Part shown: positions 36,301 through 51,300 of the stretch, one piece after another
Numbering within the stretch: position 1 is the first letter of the stretch
Layout of the letters: each line of letters opens with the position of its first letter
Assembly: GCF_003255815.1 (NCBI RefSeq)
Contig: NC_037668.1
Location: 64,003,582-64,067,581 of the forward strand
Direction of reading: 5' to 3'
DNA: 64,000 nt
Source of the DNA: Theropithecus gelada
Lineage: Eukaryota > Chordata > Mammalia > Primates > Cercopithecidae
Translations under genes and position numbers: made by a program
The notes under the pieces: generated by a model
The model's database searches: none
Told to the model about the DNA's origin: nothing
What the model saw: the letters and a program-made list of their open reading frames with translations, nothing else

Positions 36301-39300
36301 TGTCTACTTGTGACTCCCCATCTGCCCTCTAGAAGGGAAGTTCTCAGGTGCAGATGCCTCCCTGCGGTGTTCACTGCTGAGCCCCAGTGCCCAGCATGGA
36401 CCCAAGTATTTGCCAAATGAAGGATGTCCACTTAATTAACATCGCTGTGAGAGTTTCCTCATCTGTAAAGCAAAAAGGAGCAGACATCTAACCGAGCACC
36501 CGCTTTAGGACAGCACTGGAAGAAACACTTTTATTTCACTAACTGCACTCCACGGCTTGAGGACACTGAGGTCCAGTGATCGGCCCTGTCCAAGGCCACA
36601 TGGCTGTTCAGTGGGCCCACATCTGACCGTCAGGCCCTGCTGCTTGCCTGCTTTCAGGGCAACCTGTCCACCCACCCAGCAGCAATACGGCACCTCCCAT
36701 GTGCCAGCCATTTTCTGACCCACTCCCCCAAATGCGAAATATGAGGACTACTGGAGCGTTCGAAAGCCCTTGGCCCTGCCCACTCCCTGCGATGCACCCT
36801 CCGGTACACCAGCAGGCTGTGGCAGCCTGGACGCCAGAACACAACTTTGTTCTCCGTGGGCGTGGAAGAGATGCTGCTAGGCACCCTAGCGTCATCTCCC
36901 TGGGCGCCCAGGGCCCAGTGAAGGGCAAGCAGTTTAACCAGGAGAGGGTGTGCCATGTGGGCATGGCAGTGCCATTACAGGCCTCAGCCTGTGTCTTCAG
37001 AAGGTACCACGGCACCTTCAGGATAGCGCTGTTGCCTACCACAGAGGGCTGTTGTGGGGAATAAGCACCTGCCCTGGCTGGTACAGCAGGTAGTTCTGTG
37101 GAAGACGAGCTTCTCCCAAGCTCTTTCCAGGCTGTGTCATCCTTGGCTCTTTCCAGCCCCCGGTGCCAAAGAGCAGCTGCGGTGACTGTGTGGCTGACCC
37201 CATGGCTGACTCGAGGACAGCCCCCTCTTCCTAGAACTTGCTCCACCAAGTGGGGTCGCCAGTACAGAACTGATTACTTGTGCCACCATTCTTAGCTCTG
37301 TATGGCTCCAAAAAAGGTGCTGCCTCTCTTCCCGTGTCTGGAAGATGCTTCCTGCTGAGCTGTCCTGCTGACTTAGGCAGGAAGGATCTGCTTCCAGGAC
37401 CTGCGGAGGGTTCCCTCAGCCTGAGCCTCTGCCCTGACCTGGACATATGACTGGCCCCTCCCCAGACAAACTTGCTGGGAGCCTGACCAAGGCAGGCAAC
37501 CTTCCCTGGGCTTTGGCTTCTGAGGGGACACTGCACCTGCAAGCTTCCCCTTCAGCAAATCATCATGCCAGACGGCTCACTGCAAGCTCCGCCTCCCAGG
37601 TTCGCGCCATTCTCTTGCCTCAGCCTCTCGAGTAGCTGGGACTACAGGCGCCTGCCACCATACCTGGCTAATATTTTGTATTTTTAGTAGAGACAGGTTT
37701 TCACCACGTTAACCAGGATGGTCTCGATCTCCTGACCTCGTGATCCGCCCAACTTGGCCTCCCAAAATGTTGGGATTACAGGAGTAAGGCACGGTGCCCG
37801 GCTGATTAAGGGCATTAGTTAATCCCTCAGGTACTACTACTACCATCCCTATTTTATAGATGAAAAAACGGAGGCCCAGAAAGGTCTGTAACTTCCCCAA
37901 ATTCACACGGTTATTAGCCAGACTATCACCTCCATGAGGGCCAGACCAGGTCTGCCTTTTCACAGCCCCATGCCCCATGCTCATGCTGGGCACATGGAGA
38001 ACAAATGAAAGGGCAGACCTGGGCCCGAAACCCACATGGTAGGGCTGGTACTTCAGCTTCTAACCCAGGAGGGAGGAAGCTGAAGTCAGAAGGAGATTGG
38101 AGGCCGTGATCACACAGCTTGTTCAACAGCAAGGCCAGAATTGAGAACCCATGTCTCTGGTCTCCCAGTCGAAGACTCTTTCTGATTCAGTCAGATCCCT
38201 TTGTTTCATCCTCCAAGACTGGCACGAGTCTGGAAGAGCCAGAAGGATAGGCTGCTGGCAACAGCAGGGAGGCCCACAGAGCTTCTGATTGCACATGAAG
38301 GCCACTCTAGCCTGGTGCTGTGAGAGAGGAGTCCCAACCAGGGCCAGCCCCCCGTCCGAGCCCTGCAAACAGCCACAGCCCCACTCACAGGCTCGGTGGA
38401 GGGAGGAGCCTGGCTCTATCTCCTATAGGGATGCTTTGGGGATTACTGTGGAGGGTGTCAGGCTGTGCTGGGCCATGGGGGTGGTGCCCAGGGAGTTAGG
38501 GTATACCCCTGGCACCCAGATCCCTCTAGCAGAGGCTGTGGTGACTCCAACCAAACCCCCAGGTCTCGGGAAAGGTGCTACTGGCTTTGCACATGGGCAG
38601 CCCTGGGGACAGGCCTGGCTCTCCAGCAGAAGCAGCAGTTGGGGGAGCCTCCGAGGGAGTTGTAAGTGCTTGTATTACAGCAGCCTGCTCACCAGGACGT
38701 GTGTGAAGACCTGGGATGAGGCTGGCTCTGCCACTGCACAGAAAGGGCGCACTCACGTGTGGGGTGGGGATGAAGGATCCTGGAGACAACCCCAAGTTCT
38801 CCATGTTGGAGGGATGGGAGCTGGTGTAAGCCCCGGTTCCCTAAAGGATTTGGGCCAAGGACAAGGGGGAAAGGGAAACCAACAGAGTCTATGGTGAAAG
38901 AGTTGGGAGCATGGGCTTTAGTGGGAGGCAGCCCTGGGGCTCTGCCTCCATTTTCCAGTTTACTATTTATTAGCTATGACTTTGGAAAAGAGATGTCATC
39001 TCTAAGCCTCAATTTCCTCATCTGTGAGAAAAGAACTTAAGATATTGACCTCACAGGATAGCTGTGTGGTTTCAACAGATAATGTGAGTCACGCTCAGCA
39101 CTGTGTCTGGAACTTGGAAATCAGATCAGTGGGCAGTAACTTTGGGAGTTTTTTTTTTATTTTTTGAGATGAGAGTCTCGCTCTGTTGCCCAGGCTGGAG
39201 TGCAGTGGTGCAATCTCAGCTCACTGCAAGCTCCGCCTCCCGGGTTCAAGCGATTCTCCTGCCTTGGCCTCCTAAGTAGCTTGGATTACAGGCAACTGCC

Positions 39301-42300
39301 ACCACGCCCAGCTAATTTCTGTATTTTTAGTAGAGACAGGGTTTTACCATATTGGCCAGGCTCGTCTCGAACTCCTGACCTTGTGATCCACCCGCCACAG
39401 CCTCCCAAAGTGCTGGGATTACAGGCATGAGCCACTGCGCCCGGCCCGTGAGTCATTTATTTGTTTTGTGTATTATCTGTCTCAACCCCACTAGAAAGTC
39501 AGCTCCATGAAGGCAACGATGTTTGTCTACTTTGTTCACTGTCATCTCCAAAGTGTCTAGAACAGAGCTTTGGGCCTGGGTGGCCCTCAGCAAATAGTAA
39601 CAGAATGAGTGAACAAAGACAGGGAGTGAGGGCTCTGAAATGCAAACTCACAGTGGCACGCGCAGTTGAGAACTGTTCAATGGCTTCCACTCGCACTTGA
39701 AGTAAGGGATGACGTCTCTTAACGAGGCCTACGCCAGACCTTGCCTGCTCTGGCCCCTGCACACCTCTCTGGCTTCCCCTTGAACCAGGCTCACTTCTGA
39801 GCAGCTTGAAATTGCTCCAATGTGCTGTGCTGCCTCTGGGACCCTCCGCCTCAGCCCAGTCACACACACCCAGGGAATTCCTAGTTCCCCTTAAGATCAT
39901 AGCTTAACTGTTACCTTGTGGGGAAAGTCCTGCAAGCACCCTTCATCCACGCTCACAGCAATCCCGTTCCTCCCTAGCACTAATCTCAGAGGAATTAAAC
40001 ATGCATTCGTGTTATCGTTACGTCTTCCACCTCCAACAGACCAAACATTTTGTATGGGGAGTGACAGTACTGGTCTGGGCCCCCAGTGAAGCGCCAGCAC
40101 CTTGCCCAGGGCCTGCCCACAGATTTGCTGAGTGGATTGTCACAGAGCCTGGCTGTACTGAGCTTGGAGGCCCACTGCCTGGCACACACACGTACCACTG
40201 AGCACGTCAGGACTGATGTAGGCAGGGCTGCCCCTCTGGTCCTTCAGAAGGTCCCCCTCGCTCACCAGATGCTTCCCGAGGCAGAAGTTGGTGATGGTTA
40301 TCCGATGTGTCCTAGGAATGGGAGACAGAGAGTGAACAAACCTCAGTGTCTATAGCAACGGGCACAAGACACATAGGCAGGGCACACCTCACTGGGCCAG
40401 TCCCTGATCCTGAACAGCAGGAGGTGGGCTTCTCGCCAGAGGGCGAAACAGCTGCCCCAACCCCCTCTCCAGGGAGCAGAGGAATCAGGCCCCAGACTTT
40501 TCTGGCCACCAGCCGAGCTGTCCTAGCAGGGATTGGCTTCTCTCCCAGGTCCTGAGTGTTGCACAGGCCATCCCCGGACCTGCTGCCCTGGATGAATCTC
40601 GGGGTACAGCATAGGGCTTAGAACAACTTTCAGAGATTTCCCAAAAACAGCCTCGTGTCATATTCTAGACTGGGAGTGACCAGAGATTTAGTTCAATTTC
40701 CTCATTCACACATGAGGAAAAGGCAGGCCAGCAGAGATGAGTGACTCCACCTTGGGAGGTGACCCCAGGGTGGCCCCAGCCGCCCCCACACCACGAAGTC
40801 TGTCAGGTCACTGTCTCACTTGGCCCCACAACCACTGCAGAGGAAGAAACTGACAGTGGCCAGTGAGGGGGATTTTCTCACTGTCCGGTTTCAGATGATA
40901 CAACAAAGGCACAGGGAAGTGAAAGGACTTGGCCAAGGTCATGCAGCTGGTGAGCAGAACGGCAGGATCCAAGCCCAGGTCTGCGAGGTCCCAGAGCTGC
41001 GCACACAACTGACAGCTTCCTCATGCCCAGATGTGTCCCTGGGCAGGGCCCCAGGCCCTGAATGACTTTTCCTTCTGTTCCATCAAAACTGACTCATCCC
41101 TTACCTTGTACTTGTGACTCTGCCCTGGCTAGAACATCACAGACTCTCCCTCTGAAAGGCGTGGGGCAGAGCAGCTTTGGGCTCTGATCCTTTGGAGAAA
41201 ACTCACATGTGGACAAAAGGAAGTGCCCTGAGAGGACCTTGCACCACACCGGAGGCTGGGAGTGGGGGCAGGCCCTGTCTAAGAGGCCCGGGAAAGGCTT
41301 CCTGGCCCACGGGGGCAGGCAACGAGGAAGGGTGCCTCTCTGCCCAACTGCCCTGCTGCTGTGTTGGCTGGCTGGGTGGAAAAGCTAGGGGGAAAAGCTG
41401 GGAGGACAGCAGGAAGGAAAGCTCCATGGGGGCCTTGGGCTGCCTCTCACTACCATCAACTCTCAGAGCTCTCAGAGGCACAGCGCACGCGTGGCTGCTG
41501 GTGGATTTCCCCAGGAGCTGCGTCCAGGAGGTTCTGAGAGCCCTCAGCAATCTTGGGGAATTCTGCTGGCAAAGGCCTTGATGCAAAACAAAGGTTAGTC
41601 TGTCCTCTGGATTCCTCACGGAAACGCCGAGTCCAGGGCCTACACAGGCCTGCCCTGTCAGCTGCCATAGGAATCTGACTGGTGACCCACGGGCGGCTAG
41701 AGCCTGAGCGCACAGGTGAAGGGTCACTGCGAAGGGTCACATGCATGTCAAGGAGTGGACTGCTCTAGCTCTGAAGCTCCAGTGCCGCTGCCCTGAATAT
41801 AGGACTGCTCAGGCCTCTTGTCCAGAAGGTTCCCACAGAGCAGAGGCACTCCTGGTTAGAGATGGCTGCGGAAGCTGCAAATGTATCCTGTGGGTCTCTG
41901 AGGCTCAAGACGCTGGGAGGAGGACAGCTCAGGAGACAGTACGGTGGGTTTGGGAGTCAGGTTCCTAGTACTGGCTCTGCCACATCCTTGCTGTGTGAAT
42001 CTCTTGCTAAACCTCCATTTCCTCATGTGTACAACAGTGAAATCCTAGCACCAAACTCCAGAACTGGGTTAGGATTCAGCAAGATAAGACAATCTCACGG
42101 ACAGCACTTAGTCCAGTGCCTGGCAAATAGTAGCAGCTGGTGGTTGGCACACCTGGTGGGAAAGATTCTGTCTTGGAGGCGGCAGGGGAGAGGTGCCATG
42201 GTGTGACAACAGGCCTGGGACAGCACGTGCCAGTGTGGCTGAGCTTTCAACTCAACACTGCTGGTGGGACTTTCCCGCCCTCTGCCAGGGCACGAGCAGG

Positions 42301-45300
42301 CACAGCTGAGGCTCTGCAGGGCTGAGCGGCAGGAGCACTGGAGTCTCTCCACAGGAAGCGGCACGGGCAGCTCCAAGGCCTCCTGAGGTTTGGCAATGCT
42401 CCCCTGCCCCGCCACCACCACCCAAGCAGGAGGTGCACAGCTCCCTGGGAGTCCCACACGTCCTAGTCTGGCCCTGACAGGAGGGGGCAAGGGCAGAGTG
42501 GGACAGAGGGACGGGACGTGTGTCAGCAGGATTGGCTCTGAGTGAGTCACGCTTTAGCTATGGCCCTTTGGGCTGCCACAGTGTTTTTCTCCTTTTCTAG
42601 GAACTTGGTATGTTGCCTGCCTACCAAAAAGAAAGGAGGAAGCAGAAAGACCCCACAGCACCTCGCATAACCCCAGAAGAGGATTTCGAATTTCGATCCT
42701 TTTAAAATCCAAAGCGGGATGAACTTGTCCTTGCAGCTGCCTTGCCAACACCTCCCCTGTCTGCTCCTTGGGAGCGCTCTGCTCTGCTGAGAAGGCCTCC
42801 AGTTGGCCCGCCTGCTGCTCCAGTGGAGGCAGAGCCTGGCATGACGGGCGGGAAGGGGCTGGAGTGGGCTAGAGCTCCTTCAGGTCAACTCTCAACGGAA
42901 CGAGGTGACAGTGGGGCCCCAGAGCAGAGGATGTGGCAGAGGACACACACAGAGCAGTGAGTCTCGCTGCACCACACCACCCTGCCGCTCTGGAGCGCCC
43001 ATGACTCAAGTGCAAGGCAGCCAGAACCTCTGTCTGGTTCTGGGTGTGAGTGAGGCGTCGGCATTCTGCACCCTGAGGAGCAGGCACGCACACTCACAGC
43101 AGAGCTGCTACAGCCACGCCGGTGTCTGCAGGGTGGTGCGACCCCTTGACTACACTCCCAGGACCAAGGAGGCCTGCAAAAGTGAGAGTTGGAAGCAAAT
43201 CCCCCAGCGACACAGAGGGGCCAGGAGTGCTGGTGTGGTTAGCAGGCATGAGCCCGGCACGTTCCCATGACAACCCCGCGATGCTCATTTAGAGCCAATG
43301 AATGGCTGTTGTGGAAGGCCTGGGAGCTCTCTAGTCCAGCTGGAGGAGACATGGGCTCTGTGGCCAGATGGATTTAGGTGCCCCAAAATTATGCCCTCTT
43401 TGTGAACAGTGAGCCTGTAGTCCACAGCAAGATGGGACTGGCCCAAAGCCCCAGAGAGGGCCAGGGGAAGGGGCAGGACCCAATTTCCCAACTCTAGGAC
43501 AACTGGCTCTCCACAGTCCAGGGCTGGTTTAGTCGGGGCTCCCTACCACCTCCTCTCATGGTGCAGAGCTATGGCTAGGGGACCGCTGGGCCCTCACCAG
43601 GGGTGTCCTCGTTGGCCGCTCAACATGCAGCAGGCCTCATTTCCAGAGACGTGAGCCCACGGGTCCTGTTCTCCTGTCTCTCAGCCACAGGCTCTCCAGT
43701 CCTGGCTGGATTAGCACTGGGGTGTGCTTGTGATGCGCCAAAGCCCATCATATTAGGTAGCCTCACATCCACTTATTTGCATCTCAGGCCAGTCTTCCCA
43801 GGAAGCCAGGATGACCTTGACTTTCAGAGATGAGGAAATGGAAGCTCAGAGAAGTGCTTGGTACCTCAATAAATGAATTCAATCAATAAGTAACCAAACG
43901 AACACACTCTCACGGTCTCCAAGATGACGAAGAGCTGGCACTGGGAAGTGAGCCAGGTCTGACCCCCATGTCCGTGCTGCTTCCGTCCTCTCCAACTCAC
44001 TCACTCAGCCAGTCCAGGGTTTAAGCAGCCCTGGAATTTCCTGTTTCCCTCCCTTCCCCCTGCAGAGTATAGCAGGGCAAGGTTCTCATCCCTTCACTTT
44101 CTCAGTCTGGCAAATCCCAACTCATCCTTCGCGAATCGACTCAGGCAGCAGCCACTGTCCCTCCACATGCCCCTTGCCCTCTGCATGCTGCTCCTCCACA
44201 CATGATACCATCTTCTGGTCAGTACCCCATCAGATGGTAGGCTCCAGAGGGTAGTGGTGGCACTGAGAGTTTCTGTCTGCAGCCCCAGCACCAGGTGGTG
44301 CTAGTCGAAGGATGGAGAAGGCTTAGCTGCTGAGATGCACAGCACCGTCCCGATGGCCTCTCAGGCTGGAGCTGTGGGTCTGGAGCCCCCAGCAGTAACT
44401 CGCCATCAGCTGAGATGGGGCACAAGGTAATGCCCCCTCCCCGGAGGCCAGCTTTCAGGCAGCTTCTTTTCCTCTGACCACTGTGGCTTTGGCCCCTTTA
44501 GAGGACAGTGGGCCTCGGGCCCCTCCTGGGCTGGGCTGGTACAGCCACATCATGGAATGAATCACCCACAACAATTCTGCTGTGAGATTCGGGCTGCCTT
44601 TGTAAGCCCTCCAACCTGCTCCATGCCGAATTGAGAGGTGAGGGAGGGAGGCTCAGGAAGAACGGCTGGGGGCGGGGCAGGGTGGGGCAGATGCGCCCTT
44701 CTCAGCCCCGCATTTCCAGGATGGTGGTAGTCCACAGAGTGGGCCCACTTCCTGCCGGTCCTGGGTCCCTACATGGTTGGTGGTCCCTCCAACATGGTGA
44801 GACAGTGGTAGCACTGTCCCAGATCACTCCAAAGAGGCCCAGGACCCTCTGCTGAGGTGGGATGACAACCTGAAACCAGGGCCGCGCTTGGTCTCCCTCT
44901 GCTGCTGGTTCACCAACAATGTTGGGGTGGGCCGCCTGATCACCTCCAAGTCTAAGGCATGCTCTTCCTGCTGCTGAGAGAGCTAGTCACATTTTACAGG
45001 TAACTACTCACAGCTGCATCCCTCTCCAGGAGGCTCTCTTAGCCAAAAGCAGCTGCCTCGCCTAAGGGAGTGCCCCTCCCTATGGACAGCAGACATTCAG
45101 TGACTGCTGGGGGGGAGGGGCACAAAGGCCATGCGCAGGCCATCTGCAGGGCCATCCCACTCTCAAGTTTTTCAGGCTGAGGCCCTGCTGGGACTTCACT
45201 GAGGTTTAGCTTCTCCCTCTGCCTAATTCCACCCCGTCACCCTGAGAGCACTCCACAGTAAACCTCCTGCACGTAAACCTCAGAGTCTGTTTCCTGAGGA

Positions 45301-48300
45301 AACTGACCTACAACAAGGCCTCATTTTGCTCATTCCTTCACCCCGTTTGTCCATTCAAAAAAGATACATTTTTGTAGCGATGGGGGTCTTCACTATGTTG
45401 CCCAGGCTGGTCTCAAACTCCTGGGTTCAAGTGATCCTCCTGCCTCAGCCTCCCAAAATGCTGGGATTACAGGCAGGAACCACTGCTCCTGACATTTAGT
45501 CCATTTTTATAGTAATTTTCTGAGTATCCACTAGGAGCCAGGCATGACAAATAAATGGACCAGGGAGGAGATCTAAAGTTCTTCCCAGAGCTCCCTTTCT
45601 GTGGCTCAAAACTCCCAGTCTCAGCAAGCCCCCAATTCCCATGTTCATCCCATCCCCAGAGTCCTGGGATTCCTGAAGGAAGTGGGTTGTTTTGAGTCGG
45701 AATCTCCATGAGGACACTGCAGGGCACCAGAGAGTTGCAATGTGTAGCCTGCCCCAGGCCTAGGGTAACAGCGTGGACGAAGAGACAGGCATCTTACCTC
45801 TTGTTGAGCACCATGTTCCCCAGCTTCAGGTCTCTGTGCACGATGTTCTTCTGCAAAACGACAGGCATATGGTTTATATTGTCAATGTGAGAGGTGGGGT
45901 AAGGGCCCACCCTGTAAGATGGGGGCCCTCCCGGTGTTAGAGAAGGTGGGAAAAATTCTATGATGTGTCTCTTTAGGCTCCAACCACAGGCAGATCAGGA
46001 CAGTTCTAAGTTCACATGACCCATGCATCTGGATGGGGAATGAATGTGCACCTAGTCAGTGTCTCCCTATCTGCGGCAGCTTCTTCAGCTCTTTCTCCCC
46101 TCTGGGCAGCGGCTGGTGGGGAAAGTCACTCATCTTTTCACCTCCATTAGACATTCCATAGACAGGATGGATCTGGGGGTCGGGGAGGAGCTGTCATCGC
46201 TTTGTGACTAAGTACCACAGGCTCGGCCCACATTAGTGGTGCACCGGGAAGAGGCTCAGGCTCTCCTACCCTTTGTCCTGGCATGTCTGACACATCTAAT
46301 CCTACAAAAAGCTCAGACGTGCTGTAGTTGCTTGGGTGGGTATCTCACTGTCATCACTACATGGGGGACACCAGGCCTCTTAACTGATGGAGAATTACCA
46401 CACGGGCTCTGCTGGGCTGCAGGTCAGCCCTCACCAGGAAGGTGGCCTGCAGGGTGGCACTGTGCCTCCCCCTGTGCACCTGCCATTCAGCCGCTTTTCT
46501 TTTGGACACTCCCAGCTGCAAAGCACACCCGGGTGCGCAGGACAGAGCTGCCTTCTGCTCAGCAGCAGCAAGAAAGGTGGCTTTCTGTGGCCAGAAGGTG
46601 TGGCAGCAGAGTGTGGCCTCACCTGGTGCAGGGCCTCCACCACGCGGACCACGTCGTAGAAGATGACCACAGTCTCCCGCTCGCTGAGCCTTTTCTCCTT
46701 GATGACGTAGTGCTGCAGGTTGATGAGGTCAGCGGTCTTGTCGCTGAAGTCGTGAGCACAGAGGCAGTCCAGGACGAGGCAGATGCGCTTCTTCATCTTC
46801 TTAACCATCCGGCTGGATTCTGTGTCCTCAACGATTTCACAGGTGCGGTCCTGGGAGGCAAGGGGGCAGCACAGGGCTTGGCTGTGAACTCGACAAGGCC
46901 AAGGCCAGGGCTTGGGACTCTCTGGAGTTGGACACTCAAACCAGTGAGGGAGCCTGGAATTAGCCTGCATGTGCAGGCCATAGAGGACTAAGGCCTGGGC
47001 AGCCTAGACCATGGGGTGGCTCAGCACTGTGAAGCCTCTTGTGTGCCAAATGCCAGGACCAGCAAGAGGCTGAAGCTAAAACATCTCAGGTGAAAGCTTA
47101 ATGCTTTGATCATAATGCAAAGGATTCAGATCAGGTCTGGGCATTTAAAGCCCAAGGGCCCTCTCAGCCCAGTGCTTAAGCAGCAAAAATGGGCATCCTC
47201 CCTCCACGGCACCCAGGTTCCAGTAATTACCAACAGAACCCCTCTCGATGTCTAAGATGGTAGAAGTTAGAAAGAGGTCAATCTTGGCAGGCTCCAGAGG
47301 CCACACAGGTTCTGTGTGTCCAGGACACCTGTTTTCCTCATGGATGCAGTGCTCCTGACAGTCACATAGTGGTGGCTAAGAGTGACTCTGACCTCAGACT
47401 GCTGGGTTCAGGCCCCAGCCACCTTGTTTTACCTGTGGGACCTGGGCAGTTTGCTTACCCTCTCCAGGTCTCTAGTTCCTAATCGGTAGAAGGGAGCTGG
47501 TAATCCCTCCCTCACAGCCCGAGAGAAGTAAATAAGACAATCCATGTCCTGTGCTTAGGTCCTGCACTGCCAGGGCTCAGTAAGTGGGCACTGCCACCAA
47601 TGTTGTTGCTGCGAGATGGACACAATGCTAGCAAGCTCTAGACCCATTTTCCTTGCTGAAAGGTATTTCGAGTAAGACAAAAAACAGGTACAACCTGCGG
47701 ACTTCATCTGACCATCTTGAGGAAGTCCTTGGTGTCATGCGGCGTACACTGACCTGTCCCCTCTGGGGAACTCCTGGAGGACTAAATATCTACATTTCTT
47801 CTTCTTTTCCTTTTTTTTTTTTTTTTTTTTGTGAGACAACGTCTCACTCTGTCACCCAGGCTGGAGTGCAGTGACATAATCTCAGCTCACCGCAAGCTCT
47901 GCCTCCCGGGTTCACGCCATTCTCCTGCCTCAGCCTCCCAAGTAGCTGGGACTACAGGGGCCCGCCACCATGCCTGGCTAATTTTTTTGTATTTTCAGTA
48001 GAGACGGGGTTTCACCATGTTAGCCAGGATGGTCTCGATCTCCTGACCTTGTGATCCGATTCGCCCGCCTCAGCCTCCCAAAGTGCTGGGATTACAGGTG
48101 TGAGCCACTGCACCCAGTCTCCACATTTCTTCTTAAGAGCAGGACCACACCTCATATTTGCTTTTCTCAGAGGCCCTAGCACAGTGTCTGGCACACAGAC
48201 GGTATACTAGAAACACTTTCGATCAGCCAGGTTCTCTCATCCAAAATGACATGCACTAAGGCCAAGCTGCTGAAGATATCAGAGACAAAATACCAAGAAA

Positions 48301-51300
48301 CCACAATCACTCTCAATTTGATTTCATGTTTACGGGGATACTCTTAATTTCTGGAGTTGCCTAATAATACTCTGAGTCACCTCTAATTGCAAATCTAAGA
48401 ACAAAGACCTTGGTGGGGTGTATACATGCGGGGTGGGAAGTGCTTTCCATTTGTTCTATTTCAGGAACTCAAGCTGACAAGGAGTTTTTATTGCCTGAAC
48501 AGCAATGATGATGACAGAGTTCCAGCAGCAGCTCGGTGCCTGACACACTCTCATTCATCGTCCCAACCACCACTGGAGGTAGGTACTGTTATCACTATCC
48601 CCATTTTACAGATGGGGAATCTCAGGCCTAGAGACCTGAAGTGACTTGCCCAAGGTCATACTAGCTGAATCCAGGACTGTCAGCATCAAAACCTGAGTGC
48701 TGTCTCTGGCACTGTGCTGCCTCTGAAACAGCAGGTCTGTCTTAGCAAGAGCTGGTCCTGGCCAGCAAATGGCTGAGGGCTCAGTGGACGCTCAGCTGAG
48801 GAACGAGGCTGTTCCCAGGCCTGTAAAGAGGCCTCGGGTCATTCTGAACCCAACTCTTCATTTCTGGAGACACAACTTCAGTGCTGCCCCAAGAATGGTT
48901 CTTGTCAGGTACACACTGTTAATCAACACCTTTCCTAAGGGACCTGGAACATCTGAGCACAGGAGCACAGGCACGTTTGCTGGACAAACTGAAATGCCTG
49001 AGCAGGCGGAAGAACAGGTGGCTCCAAAACAACTGTGGAGATCTACAGACGACCCCAAATGCTGGTTCCTACTTGTCGTCTTCCCTCCCACCCTAGCCTG
49101 GCCAATTTCTGACGATGCAGCTAAAAAGGGCCCAGAGCTGGGCACGGTGGCTCACGCCTGTAATCCCAGCACTTTGGGAGGCCGAGGTGGGTGGATCACC
49201 TGAGGTCAGGAGTTTGAGACCAGCCTGGACAACATGGTGAAACCCCTTCTCTACTAAAAATACAAAAATTAGCTGGGCATATGCCTGTAGTCCCATCTAT
49301 TTGGGAGGCTGAGGCAAGAGAATCGCTTGAGCCTGGGAGGTGGAGGTAGCAGTGGGTCAAGATCGCCCCACTGAACTCCAGCCTGGCGACAGAGCGAGAC
49401 TCCATTAAAAAAAAAAAAAAAAAAAAAGGACAAGAGGGCCCTTTTGAGATGGAGTCTCACTCAGTTGCCCAGGCTGGAGCTCAGTGGTGCAATCTCGGCT
49501 CACTGCAACCTCCGCCTCCCGGGCTCAAGCGATTCTCCTGCCTCAGCCTCCCCAGTAGCCGGGACTACAGGCACGTGCCGCCATGCCCAGCTAATTTTTC
49601 TATTTTTAGTAGAGATGGGATTTCATCTTGTTGGTCAGCATGGTCTTGATCTCCTGACCTTGTGATCCACCCACCTCGGCCTCCCAAAGTGCTGGGATTA
49701 CAGGCGTGAGCCACCGCGCCTGGCCTGGGCCCGAGTGTCTTTAAGTGACTTCCTGCTTTCCTCTTTTCTCAGAAAAGCGGCTCTTCAAAGAGAGCCTGGC
49801 TGCTGTAAGATGCAAACTGTATGCATTCCTGGCTAGGCTGTAACCATCCCCACAGGAGCACAGCCAGTGTGGTCCAGCCTGACTTCCAGCCCAGCCCAGC
49901 CCAGCCACCCACCCTGGAAGTCCTGATGTACGCAGCATGGCAGGGACACCCGAGGGTCACGTGAGCTGCTCGTATGGCTGTGGCCCCAGCAAGTGGCAGC
50001 CCCTGGAGCCAGCCAGAGGTGGGTGCGAAGGGTGGGGGGGGCAGGCCGCTCACCTGGAAGAGGCCGTGGTGGTGCACCACGCCGTCCTGCGTGTGCAGGA
50101 GAGAGAGCAGCGAGTACTCAGTGTGCAGCAGCATCTTGCCCTGCCGCTCCTCCTGGCTCTCTATGCCTTGGTCCCCCCTCTCCTCCAGGGTCAGGATCTT
50201 TAGGAAAGCACAAAAATAAAACCAAAACCAGAACACCTCACTTGACACAGCAGAACAACCAGAATGGGGGAAGCAGGGGGCTTTCTACGACATGACATTT
50301 GTGTACAGTGCACACATAGACACACCAAGTGAAATAGTTTTTCTTAATATGATGGTGATGTAATTTATGCACAGACAAAACTCTTTAAATCAGAAGTTGT
50401 TCCGAGGGAGACTGTGAACTTGATTGCTTCTCGGGAAGAAATGGCACTACTCTTGTTCACAATGACGCAGGTGTGAAGGTGGAGGAGGGAGGAGTGGGTT
50501 GGCATGACAGGCCCTGGTTCTGAGGCACCCTCACCCTCATGTCTCACTTACCTTCAGCTGATAGAAGTCATCCGTGCCATCTTTCCTTGCCAAACACTGC
50601 ACAATGCTTGGCACCGGTGAGTTGCCCAGACGAGGACCTACGGCACAGAGAGCTGCTGGTCTCCTTTTCAGAAGCCCTGGCTGTCACAATGCCAGGTCAC
50701 CATGTGGTCTTTCTTACTAGACCTTCTATTCAGGAGGGCACCATACCTCACGTGTACTGAACTGATTCCCCCCCACCAAGGTCTCCTGGTAGAGTTTTCA
50801 AGGTCTCCCCTCCAAAAATAGAGGGCTATGTGTGCTCTGCCTGGAGCACATCCAGCGTTTGCAGGCACATTTCCCAAAGAGAGGTTTTCAACCCTGGGTG
50901 CATGCTGGAGTCTCTGGGAGCATCTATTAAAAACAAGAGATCCGGCCAGGTGCAGTGGCTCAAGCCTGTAATCCCAGCACTTTGGGAAGCCGAGGCGGGT
51001 GGATCACGAAGTCAGGAGATCGAGACCATCCTGGCGAACACGGTGAAACCCCGTCTCTACTAAAAACACAATAAATTAGCCAGGCGTAGTGGCGGGCGCC
51101 TGTAGTCCCAGCTTCTTGGGAGGCTGAGGCAGGAGAATGGCGTGAACCCAGGAGGTGGCGGAGCTTGCAGTGAGCGGAGATCGCGCCACTGCACTCCAGC
51201 CTGGGCGACAGAGCGAGAATTCGTCTCAAAAAAAAAAAAAAGAAAAAAAAACCAAGAGATCCAGGTTGGGTGCGGTGGCTCACACCTGTAATCTCAACAC

